Of a stretch of 64,000 nucleotides of DNA, positions 44,001-52,229 are shown piece after piece. This DNA is from an uncultured Muribaculaceae bacterium (GTDB lineage: Bacteria > Bacteroidota > Bacteroidia > Bacteroidales > Muribaculaceae). The first letter of the stretch is position 1. Every line of letters starts with the position of its first letter. The stretch covers positions 25,109 through 89,108 of the forward strand of contig CAJUKE010000006.1 of the NCBI GenBank assembly GCA_910587075.1. Direction: 5' to 3'. Both the position numbers and the translations under genes were made by a program. Under the pieces are notes generated by a model. That model made no database searches and was not told the origin of the DNA. It saw only the letters and a program-made list of their open reading frames with translations.

Positions 44001-44269
44001 AGCCTATGCAGCCGATGATTTACCAGATCCGCAAGCTGCTTGAGTCGGGGCTGAGACCCGTCAAGAGATCGAGAAACAACGGCAAGAGGGCGGTAAGGGA
44101 AGATGTGACCGACTACCATGACCTCCTCGAAGAGGTCAACGACCGCTTGATCGGAGTGTTTGAGGAAATGTTCAACCCCGATGTGCCGTTCCGCTGCGCC
44201 GAGAAGGAAGAATGCGTATACTGCAAATTCACTTCGGTATGCGGTAAGATGGAGAAGGAGTTCAAATAA
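41039..44269 (+). CDS. AddB-like helicase-nuclease with PD-(D/E)XK domain
   Basis: A 1076-residue protein with the layout of the AddB subunit of AddAB double-strand-break enzymes. The N-terminal two thirds are a degenerate UvrD-like helicase (YCFVFPNKRSATFF replaces Walker A; DFDTVILPSMNEKIFPR is motif-like). The C-terminal nuclease (about 760-1070) has YGTIVHEAIQKLYD, the active-site strand KIDRVDR with IVDYKTGGDD, and Cys in YIDCPMKFYL plus CxxxxxCxxCxxxxxxC at the end for an Fe-S cluster. No addA-like gene is next to it. Confidence 0.85.
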   Translation: MNHTQPDNRASRPEPFLKAIARAYSAVPQEQLLDYCFVFPNKRSATFFSHYLAGFQRLQSPTSIQPEATTITDFVESLTPGIQAERMEQVLLLYRAYCRVLEERQRQVPKGMTAEEVAAEIDINRFVYWADVLLSDFSDVDMYLADPKELFRNVEQLKEISSNYLQPEDWKAAERFFNLGKSSQRHVAEFWNHIVHDGAEGTRSKAVSGFVRIWQVMDLVYREFHKELEERGLRTSSMAYTAAMRFLEDAESGDLPRSRYIFVGFTMLSKVEERIFALLRDMRGADGESMADFYWDVSSPVFRDKDNSAAGFMSRYAKDFPSVFECVEPLDLFPEIHIIGVPSRSAQAQIAGQLVAAEHPLDIEEDPLRAADALRRTAVILPDEKLVLPIVSAIPPQIKPLNITMGYKLRNSPVWGLMRAIVSLQLRGRKERDGYAFFNEDVKRVLSHPILRDSLAETCSLAMRYINESHLIMINASIFGQGGFAQLAPVFTPVAPGATTDDVFAYLKQLLEWIDGLIVARLDIQPDEQLLEVEEYDEDGAPIGSEARGSVNRLVDRVLLRRYAEASDHLRELAALYLDSGKTPLIPSTVFSLVERLISGETVNFEGRPLRGLQIMGMLEARSLDFDTVILPSMNEKIFPRTRFQPSFIPEQLRRAYGLSTIEHQEGIFAYYFYRLISRARKVFLLYDTRPGSRGGGQMSRYLHQLQRVYRPEGLTRDLIPFNIPSPDDTMLAQRKTPEIMEKLERFRSEENPLYLSPSSVNTYIDCPMKFYLAYIADYKEEREVLEWLDEGTYGTIVHEAIQKLYDNRLEHPGGERVDEAALTAMSEDKAAIRREVTRAFNRYYLLLGVDNDTPLPPGSAMMGRMIERQISDLFRIEKGFGPFTYIGGELPYQKHLKFIGSPAGDSPDSAPRSFSVNMKCKIDRVDRLDNGSLLRIVDYKTGGDDLDIASIKEIFEQPKSTLGTRKKAILQLMIYCQAYADLSGSDEPMQPMIYQIRKLLESGLRPVKRSRNNGKRAVREDVTDYHDLLEEVNDRLIGVFEEMFNPDVPFRCAEKEECVYCKFTSVCGKMEKEFK

Positions 44270-45402
44270 TGGCCGGACTGTACATACATATCCCGTTTTG
44301 CCACGGAAAATGCGCCTATTGTGATTTCTACTCGCTCGGCGCGCCTGTGGAGTCGCTTCTGGAGCGTTACGCCGGGGCGGTTGTCGCTGAATGGCGTATG
44401 CGGCGCTCAGAGCTTGCCGGATCGCCGATTACCACCCTCTATGTCGGCGGCGGAACCCCGTCGGCGCTTCCTCCCCGACTGCTCGAAGCGATAGTGCGCG
44501 GCGTAATGGCTGACGGAGTCTCGCTCGGCGACTTACAAGAATTTACAATCGAGGCTAATCCCGAGGATCTGACCCCCGAATGGCTCGCCGGGGTCAGGGC
44601 GCTCGGTGTCGACAGAATCAGTATGGGGGTGCAGTCGTTTGACGACGCGCTTCTGAAAACTGTAAACCGAAGGCACGATTCGGCCCGAGCCGTTGAAGCA
44701 CTCGAAATCCTGAGGCGCTCGGGAATGAATTATAGCGCCGACCTAATTTACGGGTTGCCGGGCCAGACGCTCGAACAATGGCGTGGCGACCTTGGAAAAT
44801 TGCTGGATTTCGAGCCGCCTCATTTTTCCGCCTACCTGCTTTCTTATGAACCGGGGACACCGCTTCACGCCAGACTCGCCCGGGGCGAGGTCAGCGAGGC
44901 TCCCGAGCAACTTGCCGAAGCAATGTACGCGGCGCTTTGTGAGCAAAGCGCCGCGCGAGGGTATAGGCATTACGAGATTTCAGCTTTCGGTAAACCAGGC
45001 CGCGAGGCGGTTCACAACAGTTCTTACTGGAATTACACCCCGTATCTCGGACTCGGATGCGCCGCCCATAGTTTTCTACCCGATGGAACGCGTATGTTCA
45101 ATCCACCTAATATTATGGCCTACCTGCGCGACATCGAGGGTGGGCTTTGTCCGGCGGAGACCGACGAGGAAACAGAAAGCGACCGTCTGAACGACTATAT
45201 AATAACCTCACTTAGAACTGACACCGGGTTGGCGCTTGACTTCTTGCGCGACAGATGGGGCCTCGAAACTTTTCAGTCCGTTGGTCAAGCTGCCGACCCG
45301 TTTTTGCTGTCAGGTCATTTGACGATGACTGCCGCCGGATTCCGTATCCCCGAGTGTCACTGGCTTACGGCTGATTCAATCCTGCGAGAACTTATACTGT
45401 AA
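44269..45402 (+). CDS. hemW: HemW, radical-SAM heme chaperone
   Basis: A 377-residue protein of the HemW group, often mis-named coproporphyrinogen III oxidase. It has IPFCHGKCAYCDFYS (Cys11, Cys15, Cys18), YVGGGTPSALP, ANPEDLTPEWL, and the HemW hallmark HNSSYW followed by YLGLGCAAHSF. It is thought to bind heme and deliver it to target proteins. Its ATG shares one base with the stop of the preceding gene. Confidence 0.92.
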   Translation: MAGLYIHIPFCHGKCAYCDFYSLGAPVESLLERYAGAVVAEWRMRRSELAGSPITTLYVGGGTPSALPPRLLEAIVRGVMADGVSLGDLQEFTIEANPEDLTPEWLAGVRALGVDRISMGVQSFDDALLKTVNRRHDSARAVEALEILRRSGMNYSADLIYGLPGQTLEQWRGDLGKLLDFEPPHFSAYLLSYEPGTPLHARLARGEVSEAPEQLAEAMYAALCEQSAARGYRHYEISAFGKPGREAVHNSSYWNYTPYLGLGCAAHSFLPDGTRMFNPPNIMAYLRDIEGGLCPAETDEETESDRLNDYIITSLRTDTGLALDFLRDRWGLETFQSVGQAADPFLLSGHLTMTAAGFRIPECHWLTADSILRELIL

Positions 45403-45408
45403 AATGAT

Positions 45409-46842
45409 ATGAATATTGAAGAACTATATATAAGGTATTTTCACAAACAGCCTAAAGATATACAAAAATTACCCGGCGCCGGATCGAGCCGACGGTATTA
45501 TCGACTTACGGCTGACGATGGAGCAACTTTCATCGGAACCGAGGGGGATAACATCGCTGAAAACGAAGTATTCTGTCGATTGAGCGATCATTTCTCGGCT
45601 AAGGGACTGCCTGTGCCGAAGGTGCTGGCTAAGGCGCCCGACGGCAGTTGCTACATTCAGTCGGACCTCGGCGACCAATCTCTGTTTGACGCTATCGCCA
45701 ACGGACGCGCTACGGGATGCTTCTCGAATGAGGAGATCGCCCTGCTCGACGAAGCGGTCCGTCTCCTCGCCCGCGTCCAGATTGTTGGCGGCAGGGAGCT
45801 GGATTTCTCGGTTTGCTCGCCATACGAGGCCATGGACCGCGGAATGGTCGAATGGGACCTGAATTACTTCAAGTATTGCTTCCTAAAACCGGCTCTTGGC
45901 GAGGTTGACGACGCGAAACTCCAGGATGAGTTTGACACCATCCGCGACCAACTGCTCGAAGGGGCATCGGAGTGGAATACCTTCATGGCGCGCGATTACC
46001 AAAGCCGTAATCTCATGGTTACCGCCGATGGGCTGAAGCTTATCGACTTTCAGGGTGGTCGGCGCGGGCCGCTCGCCTATGACCTCGTGTCGCTGCTTTG
46101 GCAGGCCAAGGCGAATATCCCCGACAATCTGAAGGAACGGCTGATTGACTCTTATATCGAGGAAGCGAATCTCCTCGGTGCCGGAATCGACCCGGACGAT
46201 TTCAAGCGGAAGGTGCCTCTGTTCGCCCTCTTCAGAGTTATGCAGACTCTCGGAGCCTATGGATTCCGCGGGCTTGTGCAGGGGAAAGCGCATTTTATCG
46301 CGAGCATACCGCGAGGGGTTGCCAACTTCAGGCGGCTCGCGGCCGGTTCCGCCATACCCCTGCCCTATCTCGCTTCCCTGGCTCCCAAGCTTTCCGAGCG
46401 GTTCGAAAGCGAGCCTCAATTGCCCGGCCTCACAGTTACTGTCGGCAGTTTCTCATACAAAAAAGGGTATCCGGCAGATACGAGTGGCAACGGTGGAGGG
46501 TTCGTGTTTGACTGCAGGGCGATACACAATCCCGGGCGATACGAACAATACCGCCGGCTAACGGGAATGGACGAGCCAGTGCGCCGCTTCCTTGAAGAGG
46601 ATGGCGAAGTGCTGACATTTCTGTCGCACGCCGAAGCACTCGTCGGAGCCTCTGTGGAGAGATACATAAAGCGCGGTTTCACAAGTCTGTCGGTATGGTT
46701 TGGCTGCACCGGCGGACAGCACCGCTCGGTTTACTGCGCCGAGGCGATGGCGCGGTTCGTTAGCGAGAAATACGGCGCGAGGGTGCGCCTTATTCACCGT
46801 GAGCAGGGAATTGAAAAACTTTTTGAACCAACCGAGCAATGA
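45409..46842 (+). CDS. AmgK-like sugar kinase fused to a RapZ C-terminal domain
   Basis: A 477-residue two-domain protein. Residues about 20-335 are an aminoglycoside-phosphotransferase-fold kinase closest in motif to AmgK: SSRRYYRL, a catalytic-loop ARDYQSRNLM (usual His is Ala, Asp kept) and LIDFQGGRRGPLAYDLVSLL. Residues about 340-475 match the RapZ C-terminal domain, with SFSYKKGYP, FDCRAIHNP, a long helix and GCTGGQHRSVYCAEAM. In enterobacteria that domain senses glucosamine-6-P. It overlaps a MurU-like gene by 4 bp, suggesting amino-sugar phosphate metabolism (inference). Confidence 0.85.
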   Translation: MNIEELYIRYFHKQPKDIQKLPGAGSSRRYYRLTADDGATFIGTEGDNIAENEVFCRLSDHFSAKGLPVPKVLAKAPDGSCYIQSDLGDQSLFDAIANGRATGCFSNEEIALLDEAVRLLARVQIVGGRELDFSVCSPYEAMDRGMVEWDLNYFKYCFLKPALGEVDDAKLQDEFDTIRDQLLEGASEWNTFMARDYQSRNLMVTADGLKLIDFQGGRRGPLAYDLVSLLWQAKANIPDNLKERLIDSYIEEANLLGAGIDPDDFKRKVPLFALFRVMQTLGAYGFRGLVQGKAHFIASIPRGVANFRRLAAGSAIPLPYLASLAPKLSERFESEPQLPGLTVTVGSFSYKKGYPADTSGNGGGFVFDCRAIHNPGRYEQYRRLTGMDEPVRRFLEEDGEVLTFLSHAEALVGASVERYIKRGFTSLSVWFGCTGGQHRSVYCAEAMARFVSEKYGARVRLIHREQGIEKLFEPTEQ

Positions 46843-47588
46843 AAGGAATGATTTTCGCCGCCGGCATTGGATCGCGGCTCCGCCCCTTCACCGACCATCA
46901 CCCCAAGGCGCTTGCCCAGGTCGGAGGGAAGCCGATGCTCCGGCGGGTAATTGAGAAATTTACGGCGGCCGGGGTACTCGACATCGTGGTCAACGTACAC
47001 CACTTCCCCGACCAGATTAAGGAGTTCCTCTGGGCGAGCGATTACTTTGGAGCCAATATTACCATTTCCGACGAGAGCGAAACGCTCCTTGACACCGGGG
47101 GCGGTCTGCTGAAAGCCCGACCTTGGCTCGACGGCGACGAACCAATATTAGTTCACAATGCCGACATCCTTACCGATTTCAGCATTTCAGATATGGAGAC
47201 CGCCCACAAACGCTCAGGAGCCGCGGCCACGCTGCTCGCCTTCCGGCGGGAATCGTCGCGGCAGCTCTATTTCGATGCGGATGGATCGCTGCGAGGATGG
47301 CAAAACCTGAAGACTTCGGAGCTAAAGCCCTCGGGGTTCTGCCCCGAAGCGGATTTCGAGCGGCTCGCTTTCGGGGGCGTGCACATTGTGGAACCGCGGC
47401 TGTTTCCCCTTCTGGAGGACTACTCGGCATCCGCCGGAGCGGTATTCTCGATAATTCCGTTCTATCTCGCCACGCTCGCGAAGGAGCGTTACAAAGCCTT
47501 CGCTCCTAAGGCGGATTTCGCATGGCACGACATCGGCACCCCGGAGAAACTGGCCGCGGCTGAAGCTATGTTGAAAAATCGTTCATAA
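46839..47588 (+). CDS. MurU-like sugar-1-phosphate nucleotidyltransferase
   Basis: A 249-residue nucleotidyltransferase starting MKGMIFAAGIGSRLRPFTD with PKALAQVGGKPML, LLDTGGGLLKA and VHNADILTDF. These features fit MurU, which makes UDP-MurNAc from MurNAc-1-phosphate in cell-wall recycling, or a related mannose-1-P guanylyltransferase-like enzyme. It overlaps the AmgK-like kinase by ATGA. AmgK and MurU act in sequence in the recycling pathway described in Pseudomonas, which supports the reading here. Confidence 0.8.
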   Translation: MKGMIFAAGIGSRLRPFTDHHPKALAQVGGKPMLRRVIEKFTAAGVLDIVVNVHHFPDQIKEFLWASDYFGANITISDESETLLDTGGGLLKARPWLDGDEPILVHNADILTDFSISDMETAHKRSGAAATLLAFRRESSRQLYFDADGSLRGWQNLKTSELKPSGFCPEADFERLAFGGVHIVEPRLFPLLEDYSASAGAVFSIIPFYLATLAKERYKAFAPKADFAWHDIGTPEKLAAAEAMLKNRS

Positions 47589-47603
47589 CGACCGCACGTC
47601 AGA

Positions 47604-47635
47604 TTTGCCCGCTTGGCGGTTATGATGTAAATTCG
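47604..47635 (+). promoter_or_regulatory. Promoter of dnaB
   Basis: TTTG at 47604-47607, a 20-bp spacer and TAAATTCG at 47628-47635 fit the Bacteroidetes pattern. dnaB starts 17 bp later, giving a very short leader. Confidence 0.6.
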
Positions 47636-47652
47636 CGGCATAAGACAAAAAG

Positions 47653-49215
47653 ATGGCTAACGACAATTACAATAACTCGCGACGGTACGGAAATCCGCGC
47701 GACAACCAGCAGAAACTGCTCGATTCTGAAGGGCGTATCGCGCCGCGCGATCTTGAGGTGGAAGAGGCCGTGCTCGGCGCGCTGATGCTTGAGAAGGACG
47801 CGTATACCACGGTTTGCGACCTGCTCAGGCCCGAATGCTTCTACGAGCCCGCCCACCAAAAGATTTTCACCGCCGTGCAGCAGCTCGGAGCGTCGCAGCA
47901 GCCTATCGATATGCTGACCGTGACGGAGAAGCTCCGCGCCAACGGCGACCTTGAAGCCGTCGGCGGTCCGGTGCGCATATCGGAACTCACTTCAAGGGTG
48001 ATGTCGGGAGCGCACGTCGATTTCCACGCCCGAATCGTCGCGCAGAAGTTCCTCGCCCGCGAACTCATATCGTTCGCTTCTCAAATCGAAGCTAAGGCCT
48101 ACGACTCGGCCAACGATGTCGACGACCTTATGCAGGAGGCCGAAGGACGGCTGTTCGAGATTTCACAGCGCAATGTCAAGAAGGATGTCACCGCGATTGA
48201 CCCGGTAATCAACCAGGCGCTCACCCAGATTGAGGCGGCTATGAACCGCGCGTCAGGTCTCAGCGGACTCGAAACCGGTTTCCACGAGCTCGACAAACTC
48301 ACCTCCGGCTGGCAGAACTCCGACCTTATCATCATCGCCGCCCGTCCCGCGATGGGTAAGACCGCATTCGTGCTCTCGATGGCCAAAAACATGTCGGTCA
48401 ACCTTAACACCCCTGTCGCAATCTTCTCGCTCGAAATGAGTAATCTCCAGCTCGTGAACCGTCTTATAAGCAACGTTTGCGAGCTTCCCGGCGAGATTAT
48501 CAAGAGCGGCAAACTGTCGCCTGCCGACTGGGATAAGCTTATGGCGGGCGTAAAGAATCTCTACGGAGCACCGCTATACATCGACGACACCCCCTCGCTA
48601 TCCATTTTCGAACTACGAACGAAAGCCCGCCGACTGGTGCGCGAGCACGATGTTAAGATACTCATTATCGACTACCTCCAGCTGATGAACGCCTCCGGCA
48701 TGAAGTTCGGTAGCCGCGAGCAGGAGGTGTCGATGATTTCCCGTTCGCTGAAGCATCTGGCCAAAGAGTTGAACATTCCCATCATAGCGCTTTCGCAGCT
48801 CAACCGATCGGTTGAAAACCGAGGCGATGGTCAGAGCAAGCGCCCCCAGCTCAGTGACCTCCGCGAATCGGGAGCGATCGAGCAGGACGCCGACATCGTG
48901 TGCTTCATCCACCGCCCCGAGTACTATCTGCATAGCGGCGAGGATGCCGAAGGACGCGATATCCGAGGGTTGGCCCAATTCATTGTGGCCAAGCACCGCT
49001 CAGGTAAGGTCGACGACGTTGATATGCGCTTCGTAAGCCAGTTCGCCCGATTCCAAAACTGGGATGAGAACCGAATCGCCACCCAGGAGGTGGTCGGTTC
49101 GAAGCTGAATGGCGGCGGTAGCGTCGGCGGAGCGGAAGACCCGTTCAGCGCCGCGCCTCCCGTCGGAGGCTCAGCCGACATCTCTTCCGACGGAATGGGC
49201 GGAGTGCCCTTCTGA
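47653..49215 (+). CDS. dnaB: Replicative DNA helicase DnaB
   Basis: A 520-residue hexameric replication helicase. The N-terminal domain begins PRDLEVEEAVLGALM. The RecA-like core has a Walker A variant, ARPAMGKTAFVLSMAKN, then FSLEMSNLQL, LIIDYLQLM (Walker B), ALSQLNRSVENR and LRESGAIEQDADIVCFIHR. The C-terminal tail is Gly/Ser/Pro-rich. No intein interrupts it. Length is typical for Bacteroidetes. Confidence 0.97.
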   Translation: MANDNYNNSRRYGNPRDNQQKLLDSEGRIAPRDLEVEEAVLGALMLEKDAYTTVCDLLRPECFYEPAHQKIFTAVQQLGASQQPIDMLTVTEKLRANGDLEAVGGPVRISELTSRVMSGAHVDFHARIVAQKFLARELISFASQIEAKAYDSANDVDDLMQEAEGRLFEISQRNVKKDVTAIDPVINQALTQIEAAMNRASGLSGLETGFHELDKLTSGWQNSDLIIIAARPAMGKTAFVLSMAKNMSVNLNTPVAIFSLEMSNLQLVNRLISNVCELPGEIIKSGKLSPADWDKLMAGVKNLYGAPLYIDDTPSLSIFELRTKARRLVREHDVKILIIDYLQLMNASGMKFGSREQEVSMISRSLKHLAKELNIPIIALSQLNRSVENRGDGQSKRPQLSDLRESGAIEQDADIVCFIHRPEYYLHSGEDAEGRDIRGLAQFIVAKHRSGKVDDVDMRFVSQFARFQNWDENRIATQEVVGSKLNGGGSVGGAEDPFSAAPPVGGSADISSDGMGGVPF

Positions 49216-49252
49216 GGCAACCCCGCCCGCGTCGTCTGTTGGCAACCCGCCG

Positions 49253-50230
49253 TCAGAATGTCGCCGAGAGCCGGAACCCGAACGCCTTGGATTCGCCGGG
49301 CAATGGCGCCGGTATCAGCAGTGGCTCCGAGGAGAAACACCCCGGACCGATATTTCTGCATTTGCCCGGATTGAAGTAACCCATCACTTCGTTCAAAGGG
49401 TCGAGGAAGAACGCCACTATGTGGCCGAGTACCGGCGAGCCCAGCAGCTCGTAGTCGTTGTCAACTATGAAACGCTTTGCCCTGTAGCACCCCTCGCCGA
49501 GCAGCGACCCGAGTATTGGTGTGACAAACAGGTCCTGGTATGACGGACGTTCCATACACGCCTCGATACCGAACTCCCAGCCGATGGTGGAAATCAGCGC
49601 GCTGTAGAGCATCGACTGCCAGAAGTTGAAGCCGCAGGTGCGGGCACCCATGAAGTAGGCGGCACCGGCGTAGGGGTGGAGCACATAGTTGAATATCGGA
49701 TTGTCGTGGTCCCATTCCGGCCCGCGTTTGAACACGTTGCGATACCATCTTTTATAGAACGGCACCTTGCGAAGCGAGGCTCGGTTCCATGTGGTCGCGT
49801 CCTCCGGGAGAAGCTCCAACACGAAGAGTGTGCCTATGAAAGCCCCTGAGAGAACGGCTGTGTTGATCCACATCCCGTGCCAGTAAGGCTCGGAGCGAGT
49901 CCATGACGCCGGAAGGTGGTATAGCGAGCGAGGACGGTCGGGAATCATGGCAAGCGTATCGGCCCACATTCGCTGGGGAGCGCCAACGGAGTCTGGAGGA
50001 GCCTCGGGTGGCCCAATCGGCTCGTCGGAGACAACCTCGGGCATCTCTTCAGGAATAACGGTGGACGTGTTCTGAACAAGCAGATTGTCTATGGTGGCTG
50101 TAGCCACGGAGTCAGCGTTCTCCGCAGCCACGCAGGGAAGGGCTATCAGAGTCAGCACGAGAGAGAGGAGGAACATCAGCATCGCGTATTTCCACCGTAG
50201 GCTTCTGCGGATTTTAGAATTGAATTTCAT
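49253..50230 (-). CDS. DUF3943 domain protein, probable envelope protein
   Basis: A 325-residue protein with an N-terminal hydrophobic signal sequence (about 15-36), then a Pro/Glu/Ser-rich linker. A conserved domain follows with NPIFNYVLHPYAGAAYFMGAR, GWEFGIEACMERPSYQDLFVTPILGSLLGEG and FLDPLNEVMGYF. These blocks fit DUF3943. The C-terminus ends in Phe, as outer-membrane proteins often do. Function unknown. It is convergent with dnaB and divergent from the permease gene. Confidence 0.75.
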   Translation of the reverse strand: MKFNSKIRRSLRWKYAMLMFLLSLVLTLIALPCVAAENADSVATATIDNLLVQNTSTVIPEEMPEVVSDEPIGPPEAPPDSVGAPQRMWADTLAMIPDRPRSLYHLPASWTRSEPYWHGMWINTAVLSGAFIGTLFVLELLPEDATTWNRASLRKVPFYKRWYRNVFKRGPEWDHDNPIFNYVLHPYAGAAYFMGARTCGFNFWQSMLYSALISTIGWEFGIEACMERPSYQDLFVTPILGSLLGEGCYRAKRFIVDNDYELLGSPVLGHIVAFFLDPLNEVMGYFNPGKCRNIGPGCFSSEPLLIPAPLPGESKAFGFRLSATF

Positions 50231-50382
50231 TGTTCCTCAATTTTAAGCAAAGTATTATAATGAATTATCCCTCAGATGGGGCCTTGTAAGCAGTCCCCTT
50301 TTTCACCGAGAATCGAATCGCGCTCGGTTAATCTTATAACAAACATCCCCCGCAAGTTGTCAATCCTTTTAATATATTTTCA

Positions 50383-50390
50383 TAAATTCG
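50383..50390 (+). promoter_or_regulatory. -7-like box immediately before the permease start
   Basis: TAAATTCG ends 4 bp before the GTG start, with TTG at 50357-50359 (spacer 23 bp). If used, transcription would begin at or within the start codon. Confidence 0.4.
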
Positions 50391-50394
50391 CGGT

Positions 50395-51636
50395 GTGAAC
50401 GTCGCTTTATTCTTGAGCCGTCGGCTTAGACTGACGCCCGGAGACACGAACCGCCCGTCGACCAACGTGGTTATCGCCGTGGCCGGAATCGCTTGCGCGG
50501 CAGCGGTTATGCTGTTGTCGCTCAGTGTCGTGCTCGGGTTTAAGGACGCGATCAGGGCTAAGGTCGCCGGTTTTGAGGCCGCCGTGACCGTAGAGCCCGC
50601 GGTGAATGTCAGCGGTGATGCGTCGCGCCCTATCGAGATAGATGGCACTTTCAGACAAGCCATCGCCGAGACCGTGCCCGCGGCGGAGGCATCGCTGTCG
50701 GCGCGCCACGCCGGCATACTGAAAACCGACGATGATTTCCTCGGCGTTATGTTCCGGGACGTACCTCAGACCGAATCGGGAAGAAAGTTTGTACTTGGCA
50801 ACATCGTGTCGGGGGCTTTACCCGCCGACAGCGCTCGCGAGCTTCTGATCTCGGAACCTCAGGCCTCGAAACTGCGACTCGCGCCGGGCGACAAGATTTT
50901 CGCCTACTTCTTTGTAGATGGGGCGCTCAAAGCACGCCGTTACACCATCAGCGGGACTTTCCGCAGCAATTTCGGCGATTACGACGACCTGGTGGCATAC
51001 CTTCCGCTTACAGAGCTGCAAGGCGTTTGCGGGTTCACCGAGGGCCAGGGGTTGCGTGTTGAACTCAACGGAATTAGGGAGGATGACGTAAGCCGTTCGG
51101 CCGAACGGCTGCAACAGGAATTGAACCGGGCGTACGCGTTCGGCGAGATTGAGGAGCCGATGGTAGTCGACACCGTGCTGCGTTCGGGTGCCATGTACTA
51201 CAACTGGCTCGGGCTGCTCGACACCAACGTTGTCGTAATCCTCATCCTTATGGGGTGCGTGAGCGGTTTCACGTTGATTTCAAGCGTGTTCATCCTCATA
51301 CTCGAACGCGTGCGCATGATCGGCCAGCTTAAAAGTCTCGGCGCGACGGACGGGCTTATCAGACGCGTGTTTATCCTCCTTGGCGGACGGATTGTACTCA
51401 TAGGGCTGATCGCGGGTAACATTCTCGCGCTCGGAGCGCTTCTGTGCCAGCAGGCGTGGCATATCATACCCCTCGACCCGCAGGCCTACTACCTTAGTTA
51501 TGTGCCAGTAAGAGTAAGCTGGTGCGAGGTGGCTCTGCTCAACCTCGGGGTCATAGCCGTTTCAGCCCTGCTGATGCTTCTGCCATCGGCTGTTATAGCG
51601 AGAATTTCTCCGGCGAAAACATTGCGCTTCGAATGA
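50395..51636 (+). CDS. LolC/LolE-like ABC permease (FtsX/MacB fold)
   Basis: A 413-residue permease with one N-terminal membrane helix (about 22-45), a periplasmic domain (50-265) and three C-terminal helices (about 280-305, 325-350, 375-405). The order and the VVIAVAGIACAAAVMLLSLSVVLGFKDAI start match LolC/E lipoprotein-release permeases. The segment RVRMIGQLKSLGATDGLIRRVFI is the coupling helix region. Start is a GTG; the next in-frame starts would cut the conserved N-terminal segment. No lolD gene adjoins it. Confidence 0.88.
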   Translation: MNVALFLSRRLRLTPGDTNRPSTNVVIAVAGIACAAAVMLLSLSVVLGFKDAIRAKVAGFEAAVTVEPAVNVSGDASRPIEIDGTFRQAIAETVPAAEASLSARHAGILKTDDDFLGVMFRDVPQTESGRKFVLGNIVSGALPADSARELLISEPQASKLRLAPGDKIFAYFFVDGALKARRYTISGTFRSNFGDYDDLVAYLPLTELQGVCGFTEGQGLRVELNGIREDDVSRSAERLQQELNRAYAFGEIEEPMVVDTVLRSGAMYYNWLGLLDTNVVVILILMGCVSGFTLISSVFILILERVRMIGQLKSLGATDGLIRRVFILLGGRIVLIGLIAGNILALGALLCQQAWHIIPLDPQAYYLSYVPVRVSWCEVALLNLGVIAVSALLMLLPSAVIARISPAKTLRFE

Positions 51637-51703
51637 TTGTTTAATAAAGGTGAAAAGAGTCTGACCATCCAAGGAAAGAGCTCCCTATTTCGGAAATAAT
51701 TTG

Positions 51704-51711
51704 TAACTTCG
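51704..51711 (+). promoter_or_regulatory. Likely -7 box of rsfS-ftsH
   Basis: TAACTTCG at 51704-51711, flanked by the inverted pentamers ATTTG and CAAAT, lies 76 bp before rsfS. No good -33 box is visible. Confidence 0.45.
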
Positions 51712-51787
51712 CAAATTAATAAATCCGCCCGTGCGCGGCGGAACGATGTTTCAACAACTTCATCCATAAGCTTTGAACAATACTCAT

Positions 51788-52189
51788 ATGACAGATACAG
51801 TGACTTTGAAGGCCGCCGGCGCCGCCAACTCGGCTGATACCGAAGCATTCGACTCGTACGTTATCGACGCGGTACAGGACCGCAAGGGCAAAGAGATTAC
51901 GGTGATTGACCTTTCGGCTATCGAGGCCGCTCCCGCCCGTAAATTTATACTCTGCCAGGGCACGTCGAGCCAGCAGGTCGCGTCTATCGCCGACCATGTG
52001 CGCGACTCGCTGCTCGAAAAGCACCGCATCAAGCCCTATAACTACGACGGCTACCGCAACGCGCAGTGGATCGTCATCGACTACGGCGACACCCTCGTTC
52101 ACGTCTTCACCCGCGAGGCCCGCACCCTCTACAATCTCGAAGAGCTCTGGAGCGACGCCGTGATCACCTCAATCCCCGACCTCGACTGA
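51788..52189 (+). CDS. rsfS: Ribosomal silencing factor RsfS
   Basis: A 133-residue RsfS/Iojap protein that binds ribosomal protein uL14 and blocks subunit joining. Typical features are AVQDRKGKEITVIDLS, FILCQGTSSQQVASIADHV, YDGYRNAQWIVIDYGDTLVHVF and the end FTREARTLYNLEELW. I start at the ATG at 51788 rather than a TTG five codons upstream. ftsH follows after 40 bp, an arrangement common in Bacteroidetes. Confidence 0.95.
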   Translation: MTDTVTLKAAGAANSADTEAFDSYVIDAVQDRKGKEITVIDLSAIEAAPARKFILCQGTSSQQVASIADHVRDSLLEKHRIKPYNYDGYRNAQWIVIDYGDTLVHVFTREARTLYNLEELWSDAVITSIPDLD

Positions 52190-52229
52190 GGCCGCCTATT
52201 CACCAGGAAAGAATCCCCATCACAACCAA

